A stretch of DNA of 64,000 nucleotides from Anaeramoeba flamelloides (Eukaryota > Metamonada > Anaeramoebidae). The notes beneath the pieces are model-generated. The model was not told the DNA's origin. It saw only the letters and a list, made by a program, of their open reading frames with translations, and did no database searches. Both the position numbers and the translations under genes were made by a program. The first letter of the stretch is position 1; each line of letters opens with the position of its first letter. Location: contig JANTQA010000032.1 of the NCBI GenBank assembly GCA_027625915.1, forward strand, positions 4,278,001-4,342,000, given 5' to 3'. Shown here piece after piece: positions 1-10,869 of the stretch.

Positions 1-542
1 TTTCATCCTCTAAATGCTTTTTGTGTAAATTGTGGCTGGAATTAGATTTCCTCTATTTTATTGATGCTTTTTTTTTTTTTTTTGGAATAAAATTTATTCG
101 GTAAGTAATAGATAAAGCCAAAAAGTTACATTACCTTTACCTATACCTTTTATTTTTATGAGAAAATTACAAAAAAAAAAATTATTAAAGGCAAAAAAAA
201 CTATAATTATATGCCGTTTTAGACAATTGGCATACTTTTTTTTTTTATAAAATTATTTTTCAAGGTTTAGCTTTCAATTGGAAATAAAATAAATTTATCA
301 AGAGTAGGACTTATCAAGGTAGGGTTAAAAGTTTAAAATTTCTGATCCTGAAAAATTGATTTCTGTGATTTTGAAAATATCAAAATTTTAAAGAAAAAAT
401 GAATAATCCTATTTTATACTTTTAAAAAAAAATTGATAAACTTTTTTTTTTTTTTTTATTGTGAAGTGAGTAAATTAATTTCCTCTTATAATTGTTAGTT
501 TTTTTTTAATTTAATAAATAAACTGAAAATTTATTTAATTAT

Positions 543-1410
543 CGGTTTATTTCTGAAATTAAAAAAAGCCGCCGTTAGCTTTTCCATAATTCTAAAGAAT
601 TGAGTAAAATCAAAGCTTTTAATCCATTCCTTTGAATTATGGAAAAGCGACGTTAGGTTTTTTTGACTTTTTGAAATGTAAAGAAAATTAAATAAATTTT
701 CTTTACATTTCAAAAATTAAAAAAAACCTAGTCACTCTACAGCACTTGAAAGACACTTTCGTTAGGTTTAATTTTTAATTTGAAAAAATAGAGTAAAATC
801 TTTGATTTTTACTCCAGTCTTTTTGATAAAAAAAAAAAAAAAAATAGTTATTAGCTTTTCCAGAAGTTAAAAGAGAACAGTAAAGTCAAATATTTTACTC
901 TATTATTTTGAATTATGGAAAAGCAAAGTTAGATTTTTTTTAATTTTTCTGTTTTATCTGGAAAATCAATTGTTTTCGAAACAAAAACAAAACAAAAAAA
1001 AACACCGTTAGCTTTTCTTGAGTTTTCTGTTTTATTTGTTAAGTGTTCTAGGTTTTTTTGAGGTTTGATATTTTATTTGTGAAGTGTTCGAGGTTTTTTT
1101 TACTTTAGAAATAAATAGAAAACTCAAAAAACATAACAAAAATCTATTGATTTTCAGAATAAATAGAAAACTCAAGAAAACCTAGAACACTTCACAAATA
1201 AAATATCAAACCTCAAAAAAACCTAGAACACTTAACAAATAAAACAGAAAACCTCAAGAAAAGCGCCATTAGGTTTTCCAGAATTTAAAAGAATTGAGTA
1301 AAATTAAAGATTTTTCTCTATTCTTTTAAATTAAAAAAACTTAGTCACTCTATGGTACTCTATGGTACTCTAAAACACTTGAAGGCACTTCAAAGCACTC
1401 TATGTACACG
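543..1410. repeat. Hairpin-module cluster 1
   Basis: A chain of separate inverted repeats lies end to end. Modules at about 573-654, 763-830, 852-925 and 1266-1343 share arms close to CAGAATTTAAAAGAATTGAG and a core of GTAAAATC facing GATTTTAC. A different hairpin at about 661-720 has arms of about 20 bases. A long hairpin at 1011-1264 has arms of about 80 bases that are nearly perfect. Modules are bounded by GTTAG or CCATTAGG, and the cluster ends in repeated GCACTC, GGTACTC and GCACTTGA units (1344-1400). Related clusters lie at 2743-3290, 22393-23030, 34450-34562 and 40168-40240. Confidence 0.8.
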
Positions 1411-1655
1411 ACTGTTTATTGATATAATTATTATACTCTAATATTTTTTAAATATTCTTGGTCTTTCTACACAGAGATATTTATAATAAAATTTTCTCTA
1501 AATTGATTTAGATTTACATTTAATAATTCCAAGTTTTCTATTTCCCAATTAATATTTTTATTATCTTTTTTTAATACTGGGTCTAATCCTCATTTAAATT
1601 AATCAAAATTCAAAAAAAAAAAAAAATATTTTTTTTTTCCTCTTGTTATTAATAG

Positions 1656-1871
1656 GATTTAGCAGAGTCGTTAGATCTTCCATTTATGGAAGGCAGTGCA
1701 AAATCTGGTGTAAATATCCAAGAAGCTTTTCGACAATTAGCAGAACAAGCTTATCAGGTCCGTGAAAAAAATTTAAATAAATCTTCACAAAATTCATCAA
1801 CTTCAACCACTAAAACAAGAACTTTAAAAGAAGTGGAGCCTGAAAAAACAAGCGGTTCAGGGTGCTGTTAA
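1656..1871 (+). CDS. Rab-family small GTPase, last exon only (5' part missing)
   Basis: The exon follows a T-rich acceptor ending in AATAG at 1655 and opens in phase 0 with DLAESLDLPF. It contains the G5 guanine-specificity motif (GSAKSG, from the EtSAK consensus), then NIQEAFRQLAEQAY, which is the typical Rab alpha-5 helix. A Ser/Thr/Lys-rich hypervariable tail ends in GSGCC, the di-cysteine signal that Rab geranylgeranyl transferase modifies to anchor Rabs on membranes. The P-loop, switch regions and NKxD motif are not found in the 1,655 bases upstream, which are mostly hairpin repeats. The gene therefore either starts outside the window behind a long intron or is a remnant. The subfamily (Rab1/8-like by tail form) cannot be fixed from one exon. 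The stop is TAA at 1869-1871. Confidence 0.85.
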   Translation, partial: DLAESLDLPFMEGSAKSGVNIQEAFRQLAEQAYQVREKNLNKSSQNSSTSTTKTRTLKEVEPEKTSGSGCC

Positions 1872-2742
1872 TTGTTATATTTCCTCTTTTTTTTCTCTCT
1901 TCATTTATATTATTTAAATCTTATCAGTATTCTTATTATTATTATTTCTTTGAATTTTTAATTTTATTTTTTTTTTATTTTTATTTTGATAGAAATTTGA
2001 TTATTTATTCAAAGACACTTAATACCAAATTGAAAATCAAAAAGTTTTTTTCAAAAAAAAATTCCATTTTTTATTTATATTTATATCATTTTCATTCAAT
2101 ATAATAATAAAAATTATTTATTATTTCATTTTCAGCTTATTTTTATTATTACTTTTCAAAATTTTTAAACAAAATTTTTCATATTATATCTCTGAATAAT
2201 AAATTTTAAACGAATTGAGATTTCATAAAAGGGTTGAAGAGTAAAATGAATTTTTCATTTTTTTTTACTGTAAAAACACTATTTGCTAGTTTTCAAATCA
2301 TTTTTTAGATAAAACAAATATTTTGGCCAAAAATAAAAATAAGTAAAAAAAATGGAAATTATTTCCGTCGAGTTATTTGACAATTGAAAAAGTTTCAGAT
2401 ACCTTTTTAATTTACAGTTTTCTTCAACAAATATTTTATTTATTCTCCTGTTAATTTTGAAAATACGATGAAATTTGAAGTGTTATTTGTTCAAACATAC
2501 TATCAGAAATCATTAGAAGTAAGATTCATATTTATATAAAAATGTGTTTCTTTTTTCTTTTTTCAATATGATATAAAATTGGAAATAAAGTGAAAAGACT
2601 CAGATCTTTTATTTATTTATTGTGAGAAAGGAGTAATCAAAGTAAATTTACAAAATAAAAAAGAGAAGAAGAAAAATAAACAAAACAACAAGTAAAAAAT
2701 ATTTTATCCTTTATATGACCAAATTAAAAATTATCCACTATC
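1872..2742. other. Spacer downstream of the Rab exon
   Basis: AT-rich sequence with no supported gene. The open frames here are T-rich low complexity (Phe/Tyr/Leu). It presumably includes the Rab 3' UTR. No inverted repeat is seen until the hairpin modules begin near 2743. Confidence 0.5.
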
Positions 2743-3290
2743 GTTAGGTTTTTCAGGATTTGAAAGAATGGAGTAAAATCCTTGATTTTACTAAATTCTT
2801 TCGAATTCTGGAAAACCGCCATTAGCCTTTTATTAATTTGAGAAATAAAAAGAAAATTTCAAAAATTTTCTTTTAATTTCTTGAATTAAAAAAAAAGCAC
2901 CGTTAGGTTTTCTTGAGTTTTCTGTTTATTTATAAAGTGTTCTAGGTTTTTTTGAGGTTTTCTATTTTATTTCGAAAATCTATTGATTTTCTAAATTAAT
3001 AGAAAACTCAAAAAAACCTAACGAAAATCGATAGATTTAACAAATGAAACAGAAAAACTCAAGAAAACCTAGGCACTCAACGGCACTTGACGACACGTCC
3101 CCAGAAACAGGAGGAGTAAAAAACCGATAGAAAGATTATTACTAAATAAGATTCCACAACTGTGATTAATAAATTGGTATTCCACTGTCGTTAGGTTTTT
3201 TTTAATTTAAAAGAATGGAGTAAAATCTTTGATTTTGCTCAATTCTTTTGAATTAAAAAAATAAAAACCTAGACACTACCTCCGAAAAGT
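2743..3290. repeat. Hairpin-module cluster 2
   Basis: Four hairpins lie in a row: 2745-2820 (the GAGTAAAATC type), 2819-2895 (A/T-rich arms), 2897-3065 (the long type, containing TTTTCTTGAGTTTTCTG and its reverse complement) and 3188-3275 (the GAGTAAAATC type). Between them are spacer units such as GGCACTTGACGACAC (about 3070-3092). The same three hairpin types as in cluster 1 appear in a similar order, so modules are shared and not random palindromes. Confidence 0.75.
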
Positions 3291-3600
3291 GGGGCACTAT
3301 GTCCCGAATTTGTATTTTTTTTTACTATTTTAGGAATTTTTTAATTTTTTTATTTTCATTTTTTCTTTATTACATTAAGTTTTCTAACCATAAGAGCTTT
3401 GATGAAAAATTCTCTACAAGAACAATAAATTTCGTAATTTTGATTAGCCAGATTAATATTTTTTGAGTATTTTTCCTAAGGATAACATTTTTATATACTT
3501 TTTTTTCTAAAATTTTTGCTAATTGTTTTTTCCATTTGATTCTGATAAATTTATATCTTTCACAATACCAAAAGGCTTGGATCTTTCCTGAAAATTAATT
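3090..3600 (+). repeat. Dispersed repeat I, copy 1 (contains one hairpin module)
   Basis: This stretch matches 39890-40340 in inverted orientation. Shared blocks include TTGGTATTCCACTGTCG next to the hairpin module, the CACTACCTCC stretch after it, and ACCATAAGAGCTTTGATGAA further on. Divergence is moderate with indels. No coding potential is seen. The hairpin module at 3188-3275 is an internal part of this repeat. Confidence 0.65.
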
Positions 3601-3699
3601 GATAAAAATAAATTCTTTTAATAATTCAAACTCATTTCATGAAATTTGAAAAAGGAATTTATTTATATAAACTCTTTTTTAGTTAAAGTGGTCCTGTTT

Positions 3700-4235
3700 T
3701 ATTGAAGAAATATAACACATTCTATGAGTTTAATCTATAATTCTACTCAAATTAAAATTTCAATTTTTGGATCAAAATAATTTTTAATCATTTTAAAAAA
3801 TTTTTTTTTTTTGTATTTTGCTTTTTACTTTTTTTTTTTTTTCTTCTTTTTTTTTTTTTTTTTTTTAAAATTAAATTTGAAAAAAAAATGTTTGAAACTC
3901 ACAAATTAGCATTAAGAAAAGTTATTTAAAGTATTTTCTTTTAAAATTCATAGATTTACAAGTAAAAAATCTTATTGTCAACAATTTTAATTTCCTAAAG
4001 AAATTGAGAATTTTACAGGTGACCTTCCAATGAAAAGGGCCCAAAAAATTTTTTTACATTTTTTTTTTTTTTTTGAAATTTATGATTTGTTCACGCTTTT
4101 CTTTTATGATTATCGACTCTAATACGAAGTTTATTATTTCTCGTATTTCTAAACAATCTAAGTTAGACTGATTCCTAAAAATAAAGTGACTTTTTCATTT
4201 TTGTCTGGCCCCATTTGAGTAAAATGGAGTCAACT
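3700..4235 (+). repeat. Dispersed repeat F, copy 1
   Basis: Matches 42885-43405 in the same orientation. Shared landmarks are AATTCATAGATTTACAA, a block reading AATGAAAGTAGCCCAAAAA in the other copy, and GTTTATTATTTCTCGTATTTC. There are poly-T runs in both. It has no supported ORF. I did not find clear terminal inverted repeats, so the class is unknown. Confidence 0.6.
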
Positions 4236-4649
4236 GTGGGTTCTGAAAAGTTATTTTATGAAAATCAGAAAAAATTCCTGAATAATAACTAATTTTTTTT
4301 AAATTTTTTTTAAATTTGAGCAATCTTATTCTATCAATCAACTTTTTAAAAAGCTATATCAAAATCAAAATTTGAGATCTAAACAATTTCACGGTAGCTA
4401 TTGAATGATTGTATAAATTTTACTAAAATATCATGGGGTTTACTTCCAAAATGGGTTTGAAGTTAGGTATACTTTTGGATAGTGAATTACATTTTACATT
4501 GGAGCAAGAAGAAAAGAAATACCAATTATATTTTGAAATACAGATTATTGGCTTGTTGTTAACACATTTTTTTGATCATCATATTAACAAAAATAAAATA
4601 AAGATTCCTTTGTTTTTAAGGTTTTATAGATTTTTAAAGTAATATAAAA

Positions 4650-4803
4650 GCCTCAATAGCTCAAGGTAGAGCATTCTTCCTGAATACTTGATAAGAGTGG
4701 TAAATTGATAAAAATTTATTAAATAAATTTATATAACTTTTAAAAGTACTAGTTTACTTTTATCAGGATATGAAAGATCTTAGTTCGAGTCTAAGTCGAG
4801 GTT
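4650..4803 (+). tRNA. tRNA-like gene with a probable intron (anticodon unresolved)
   Basis: The 5' half has a plausible acceptor strand (GCCTCAA), TA, and a clean D arm (GCTC / GAGC) that serves as an A box. The 3' half has a perfect T arm (CTTAG-TTCGAGT-CTAAG), which is the B box, then TCGAGGT and a T10 run that fits a Pol III terminator. Between the halves lie about 85 extra bases that fold back on themselves (CTTGATAAGAG against CTTTTATCAGG), as tRNA introns do near the anticodon. Weak points are a G-U and an A-C in the acceptor stem and an anticodon stem I cannot close cleanly. GAA (Phe) is visible in the loop but unproven. It could be a pseudo-tRNA. Confidence 0.42.
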
Positions 4804-6915
4804 TTTTTTTTCATAAACTGTTCCAAACGAAAAAGAATTCAAACAGTGAACTGTGAATTGTAGGGATAAGATAACAAATTCTAAATCAAGGATTTATCCT
4901 TTAAAAAAATTAAAATGGGTTTTTTTTTAAAATTGAATGAGTCAGTTATTTAAAAATTCAGAGTTCACAGTTTATGTAGAACTGAATAATTTAAATCATT
5001 TCTTAAACTAAACACATTTATATTTTAATAAATAATAGAGAGGAATATGTCCTAGTATAAGATATTTTCATACCAACAAAAAAACGGAAATCAAAAAAAA
5101 GAAAAAATAGATCAAAAAAAAGAAAATAAAAATCATTTAATTCTTGATATCATCTGAAACTTTTACACAATAACTTGTTTTAAATTTTGTATTTATTTTT
5201 AATTTTTTATTGAAATAATTTTAATTGTAAAAATTTTGAGCAACAAATTACTTTTTTTTTCTTTTGAATTTCCAAAATTAATTTAAAAATCCTATTTTCA
5301 TTTATATCATATAATTCTAGTTTTATTCAGAAAATAGGATTTTCTTTGGAATCCTTCTTGAGAAATAAGTGTTGGTTGGATGTATTGGTTTGATTTTATA
5401 ATTATTTCTTTTCCATTAAAAGTAGAACAACAAATAATTCTTAATCTGATTGAAAGTTTTTCAAAATTTTTCTTTTATAGTGGGTTGAATCTTTTGTAGT
5501 TGTTTTTTAATTTTGAGAATTCAACCCCTTTTCGTTAATCTCTGAAACAAAATTCTTGTTTTAGCTTGGTTTTGTTTGATAAAAATATTTTAAAAAAGAA
5601 TTTTGAAAGCAAATTTGTCACAAAAGGTATTTTATTAAATAATAATAAATAGTAATGGGGCCTAGAAACTCAAGGAAAAAAATAGTTTGTATTCATACAA
5701 GTTAAGAAGAAAAAAAAAACAAATCTTCAAAAATATTTTTTTTTAGAGATAATTTTTTTTTCATTTATGATTTCAACAAATTTATTTGGAATGGTGATCT
5801 TTTGTGTTTGATCTTCTAAAAGAATATACTTGTTTCAAATACACACTTTTTTTGGGTCGATTTTTTTGACTTTACTCTTTGATTAATTCCAAGTATCCCC
5901 ATAAACACATCTCAAGATCCAAAACAAAATTTAATAAAACTCAAAAATTGATTCAAAAAAAACTATTCAAAAAATTGCAAATTAAAGATTCAACTCTGAA
6001 TTACTTTGAGGTTCACTTGCTTTCCCTAAATAAAGCAACGATGGCATTTTAAATTTTTATTTTTCAATATCCAGTGGCACTCAAAAAATCTTTTTTCAGT
6101 AAGGTTAACACAATTAAAATTTTTCAAAAGGATATAATTCTACATAAGTTAAAAAAATAAGGCGTAACCAACGATATAATCCATGTTTGAAAATATTGTC
6201 CCTGGTTTCTTTTCTTCTTGTTTTGATTGAATTTCTATTAAGTACCCAAATTGTATATCAAATATAACACGTGATGTAGATCTGAAAAATATAGCATCAT
6301 TTTTTATATTTTTTCTAATATTTTTTCTTGAGAAAAATAACAACAGTAAAATATATTATGAAATTAAACTACTTGATATTTTGAATACTAGTGAAATTAT
6401 TAAAAGAATTTGTTTAAATTTGCCTCAAAATATTTCGTAAATTATTTGTTTTATGATACACAAAAACTCCCTTTCAGAAAAATTAACTATTTTTGATCCT
6501 TCAATTTTATAATTTCTTTTTTATAGTAGAACTTTCAGAAACCAATACTTTATAACATATAATTATTGTTTGTTGTCGATTTCTTTGATCATATATTTTA
6601 TAGACTTTAAAGATAAAATAAAAACACTCTATATTTTAAAACATATTTTGGGTCAAGTCAGAATTGATTATTTCACAAACAGTAAAGATAAACTACATTT
6701 TTAAAATCTGAATTTTCCTTCACTTAAAACAAAAATCAATCAATCGACAAACTTCTTTTTTTTTGAGGGAATTTTTACTATTTGAAAAATATTTGTATGT
6801 GTTTTTAATGAAAAAACAAAAATCAACGATAAATTGAGTTGTGATTTATTATTCAATAAATTTCAAGTTTTAAAAAAATAAAAAGATTTTTGAAAATTGA
6901 AAAAAAAAATTATTT
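4804..6915. other. Spacer without a recognised gene
   Basis: AT-rich spacer with poly-A/T runs. Open frames here (for example 6149-6343 on the minus strand) lack recognisable motifs. I see no element with clear ends. Confidence 0.4.
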
Positions 6916-7635
6916 TTATTTTATTATTTCAAAAGATAAGGTAGATCTTGAATATTTTTGGATTCTATGATACCCTTGTTTCTTTAAAAATACTTCGACC
7001 CCTCTTTGTGAAGATTTATATATTCTGTCGATAGTTAAAGGATTCTTGGTGTTCTCTGACAAAACTGAAGCCAAATAGAATAATTCCTTGTTAATGATAA
7101 TACTTTTTCCTGCTCTTTTTAGTTGCGTTCTTGATCCTATATCTTTCCCCCAGCCTACAATTAGTGAGGGGTTATAATCATAAAACATTTGTAATCTATG
7201 AAACCAGGAAGGCTTTGGCTTTTTTTGAAGAAATTCCGCAAGTTTTTTTGTTTTGTCATCCAATATAATTTCTGGTTCTCGGTTCGGTTCTGAAGGTAGC
7301 TTTGTGGCTGTGTTTGTGGTTTTTACCTTTTTTTGCCTTGGGTCACCGAAACATTTATTTTCTAGAGCTTCTGGAAGGGCTATATTTAAAAAAAGTTGGT
7401 CGTTTCCATTGTTGGTTTGTTGTTCTTGAATTTGGAACTTTGGGTTGCGTTCCTGTTGATTACTCTTTGACTCAATTGTCGTTAATGATCTTACAAGTTT
7501 GGGTGTTTGTTGGCAATTTGGTTTTGGGGAGTTATCAGAGTTCAAACATTTTTTGAAACAAAATTTCCCTTTGAGATTTACTCTTTTTAAAGACAATAGT
7601 GCAAATGTGATTTCTAAAAGCATCGAATTATTCAT
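6916..7635 (-). CDS. Hypothetical protein, about 239 residues
   Basis: An uninterrupted minus-strand frame ends in TAA at 6916. I place the start at the Met encoded at 7633-7635 (MNNSMLLEIT). The frame stays open about 30 codons further upstream, but that part is Phe/Leu-rich translation of a T-rich leader and not a credible signal peptide. The middle (about residues 30-120) is polar, Gln/Asn/Pro-rich and probably disordered. The last 110 residues look like a folded domain with a conserved-looking core: KPSWFHRLQMFYDYNPSLIV, then GWGKDIGSR, then NPLTIDRIYKSSQRGVEVF. Base use is richer in G and C than the flanks. I do not recognise the family, and no neighbour suggests a function. An upstream exon is possible because a GTAG acceptor-like site lies near 7703. 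Confidence 0.6.
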   Translation of the reverse strand: MNNSMLLEITFALLSLKRVNLKGKFCFKKCLNSDNSPKPNCQQTPKLVRSLTTIESKSNQQERNPKFQIQEQQTNNGNDQLFLNIALPEALENKCFGDPRQKKVKTTNTATKLPSEPNREPEIILDDKTKKLAEFLQKKPKPSWFHRLQMFYDYNPSLIVGWGKDIGSRTQLKRAGKSIIINKELFYLASVLSENTKNPLTIDRIYKSSQRGVEVFLKKQGYHRIQKYSRSTLSFEIIK

Positions 7636-7739
7636 TCTAATTTGGTTGATTGAAAAAATAAAAGAGTTAAAAAATAATAATAAACAAAAAAAAAAAAAAA
7701 CGCTACAAAATAAAATTGAAAACAAAAAATGAAAAATAG

Positions 7740-8840
7740 AATATCAATGATCTTTTTGGATAATCTGATTTGAGAACTAACTTCAAATTTTTTGACTCGG
7801 GAACCTCAAAGAGAGTTTACTTTCCAAAATTGAAATTTCCAATTGCTTCAAACCATCACGAAATCATTGACAAGAAACGTCCATAAATAACTACTTTCTA
7901 TTGTGACCTAGAAAGGATAACAAGTTTTAATTTTCGACTTCTAGAATTTTCATAATTCTACTCAGTTGAATAAAATCAAATAACCTCATTTGAGACGCAT
8001 AAAAACAATTTTAAAATTATTCCAATGATTCTCTATAGAGGTATTTGGATACAAATCAAAAAAAAAAAGTTTGTTATTTCTTGATAAATTATTACTTGTG
8101 TTCAAAAAATAAATTAACATCGATCAAAAACTCACTGAAAATCTTTTTCTTTTCATGGAAAGAAACTGTTCTTTGTGAAATTAGAAGGAGAAAATTAATT
8201 CATGGTTTTTTCTTGTGTGGAAAATTGATTTTTTTTTTTTGAAAAATTTAAAAGAATGACAAAAGCAAACCAATTCAATTGTTTTTCCCAATGAAAACCG
8301 TAATATTACTTTCACATACACAGCCAATAAAACGGAACGTCACCTTTTTTGTTGTTTTTGTAATATTTTCTTTTCAGAACATAGTCGTTTAGACATAATT
8401 ATACTAATTGAAATTACAGATTATTCAAATTGGCAAAAAGTTTTTTACAATTTGAAAAATTTCTTAATAATTGGAAATCCAATATTTATCAATTAGCCCA
8501 TCAAAATACTTAAGTGGTATGAAAAGAAAAGTAATTTTCTCTAAGAAGGTTAATTTGAGGAAATATTGACCATACAAGTAAATTCAGAAAAACATAAAAA
8601 ATCTTTTCTGTTCTTAACTTTTCTCAAATATTTATCTCGTAATTTTTTTTTTCAAAAATTTTAACTTTTTTTTTCCATATTTCACCTTTTTTAAGTAACA
8701 ATTAACTCTTTTGCATTTTCCCAAAACATTTCGATCAACAAGAAAGATTTTTTCAAATTGTGTTTATTCAGAAAATGATAATTCCTTGAAGTATTTGTTT
8801 AAAACACTGTTTTTTTTACCATCTGATTCATATCACAATT
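7740..8840. other. Spacer without a recognised gene
   Basis: AT-rich. A short stretch near 8660-8700 (AACTTTTTTTTTCC then TATTTCACCTTTTTT) recurs near 9738-9770, just outside the opposite arm of the palindrome below, so the palindromic repeat may extend further out in degenerate form. Confidence 0.35.
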
Positions 8841-8927
8841 ACATTAAAAAAGTAAAACACGCTTTTCAATTGTGAACCAAAGTCGATACCGAAAATGAAA
8901 AGTAAAATCAATTTATATAAGAAGAAA

Positions 8928-9676
8928 CAAATTAACTTCAAATAAGAACTCATTAATTTATTTCCAATCAAACCAACAAAAAAAATCTGAAATTTGCACT
9001 GATAATAGAAATCCTTATGGGTGGTTTTAAAGATCACTGGAATAGTCGAATTTTTTCAGCAAATTTCTTAATAATTGGTAAATCAAAGAAAAACCTTTTA
9101 CCAAAAAGAGAGTATGATTAAAACTATTATTCCATTTTATCCTTCATTTTGTCTCTATTTTTTATTTATTCTTTTAGTAAATGGTATTTGAATAACAAAT
9201 GTGGAAAAAATTTTCACTTTCTCTCCTTTTCCTGTTTAACCAAGAATTTGTTAAGAAATAATTTGTAATTTGCGATCTCAGTTTATTTTGTTGTGTCTTT
9301 TTTAGGCTATATGTTGGTATATTTTGGATAAATTAAGAATCCAAAATGACAAATTCCGAAGATTTCTAAGCAAATTCGAAAATGTAAAATGAAAATTATA
9401 TCCACATTTCATTTTCAAATACCAATCAATAAAAGAAAAGTCAAATAATTAAAGACAAAATGAAGGATAAAATGGAATAATAGTTTTAATCATACTCTCT
9501 TTTTGTCAAAGATTTTTCTTTGATTTACCAATTATTAAGAAATTTGCTGAAAAAATTCGACTATTCCAGTGATCTTTAAAACCATCATAAGGATTTCTAT
9601 TATCAGTGCAAATTTCATATTTTTTTGTTGGTTTGATTGGAAATAAATCGTGTTATTCTTTGAAGTTAATTTGTTT
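8928..9676. repeat. Large palindromic element H1 (arms about 280 bp)
   Basis: The left arm at 8928-9212 and the right arm at 9400-9676 are reverse complements with few differences. Examples are GTATGATTAAAACTATTATT on the left and AATAATAGTTTTAATCATAC on the right, and CAGCAAATTTCTTAATAATT against its complement. The 190-bp core begins near GGTATTTGAATAACAAATG and ends near CATTTCATTTTCAAATACC. It therefore looks like a diverged copy of the small element that sits inside two D-family MITEs (see 40607-40787). Such a structure would make a long dsRNA hairpin if transcribed. Confidence 0.8.
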
Positions 9677-9699
9677 GTTCAATATTTAGATCTTTCTTT

Positions 9700-10834
9700 T
9701 GGTTTATAATAATATTCCCAAGTAAAAATCGTATTTAACTTTTTTTTCCCTATTTCACCTTTTTTCATGAAAATTAAACGGAAAAAGAAAATCAAAAAAC
9801 AAGTTTTTCCATTTGAAAAGTTTTTATTTTTTTTTTGTTAGAATCGTTAAACTATTTGATTTAGTTGATCTATCTTATTTTTTTAATTCTCTTTCACTTT
9901 TTCCATTTAATTCTCAATTTTTTTATCTTTTAAGTGTTAATTTTCTTTTCAAATTAAAAAACGATTTTTTGATTAAAAAAATTTATCAAAAATTCTTGAT
10001 TGACAGGTTAACCGAGCAAAATTATTTCTTTATTATTGAACAATGTTATTTTGTTCTTTTTTGGGAAAAAAAATTGTAAAATATATATATTTTTTATTAT
10101 TATTTTTTTGATAAATAATTCATTATTTCAAAAAAAAATTCCAACCAGAAATAAACCACAAAACCTTGACAAAGTTGTTTCGATAAAGAAATGTACCATT
10201 GATAAAATTTAACACTTTTTTGTAAAAAATATGAATCTTTTTTGTTTCGAACCTTATTGTATGTAAAAAAAGGAAAAAAAAAATTAGTGAATTTTCATTA
10301 TTAAAATTTGGTAAACTGTTTGAAGCAACAAAAATAAAAACAATAATTAGTTGAAATATTCAAACAGCCTTGAATCTAAAGTAATTTTTAGAAGTGAACT
10401 TTTTTCCAAAAGTTGATAAAGAGAAAATGGAAAGTGAAGATGAAAATTTTTAATCACTCGGTTCTCTATATTCGGCTTTTGACAAATGAAACTCTTTTTA
10501 AATCTAGTGAGCTGTAGGTTCTATACTTCAAGATTGATTAATTTTCAAAAAAATCTGAATTAAAGTTCCTAAAATAGTTTTTTTTTTTTGGGAAGAAATT
10601 CTTCAAGGAAATTTTTTTCTTCAACGTAAAAACAAAAATTACATTGGTGTAAATAACCCTTTTTTTTAGTTTCATACGTTAAGAAATTTTAATTTATATA
10701 AAAAATATTGAATGACTGTAAAAATATAGGAAACAAATCATTTGGCTACAGTAACAAACTAAAAACAAGAAATAGGATTCTTTAAGTAAATTTGAAAAAA
10801 AATTAAGAAGATATTGAAAGATTAAATTCTAATT
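9700..10834. other. Spacer without a recognised gene
   Basis: AT-rich. The open frame at 9813-10079 is Phe/Leu/Tyr-rich, without a motif, and crosses T-runs, so I do not call it. Nothing else is resolved. Confidence 0.35.
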
Positions 10835-10869
10835 TTTTGACAAAAAAAAAGAAAAAATAGATCTTTTTT

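Noticed and set aside
1862-2104. 80-codon frame after the Rab exon
   Set aside because: Phe/Tyr/Leu-rich translation of T-rich flank with no motif.
543-3290. Hairpin modules bounded by GTTAGG and CCTAAC look like integron attC sites (GTTRRRY / RYYYAAC)
   Set aside because: There is no integrase, no gene-cassette structure and the context is eukaryotic. The 7-base consensus is degenerate enough to arise by chance.
8828-9037. 69-codon minus frame at the edge of palindrome H1
   Set aside because: It lies within the repeat arm and the opposite arm does not preserve it as a protein.
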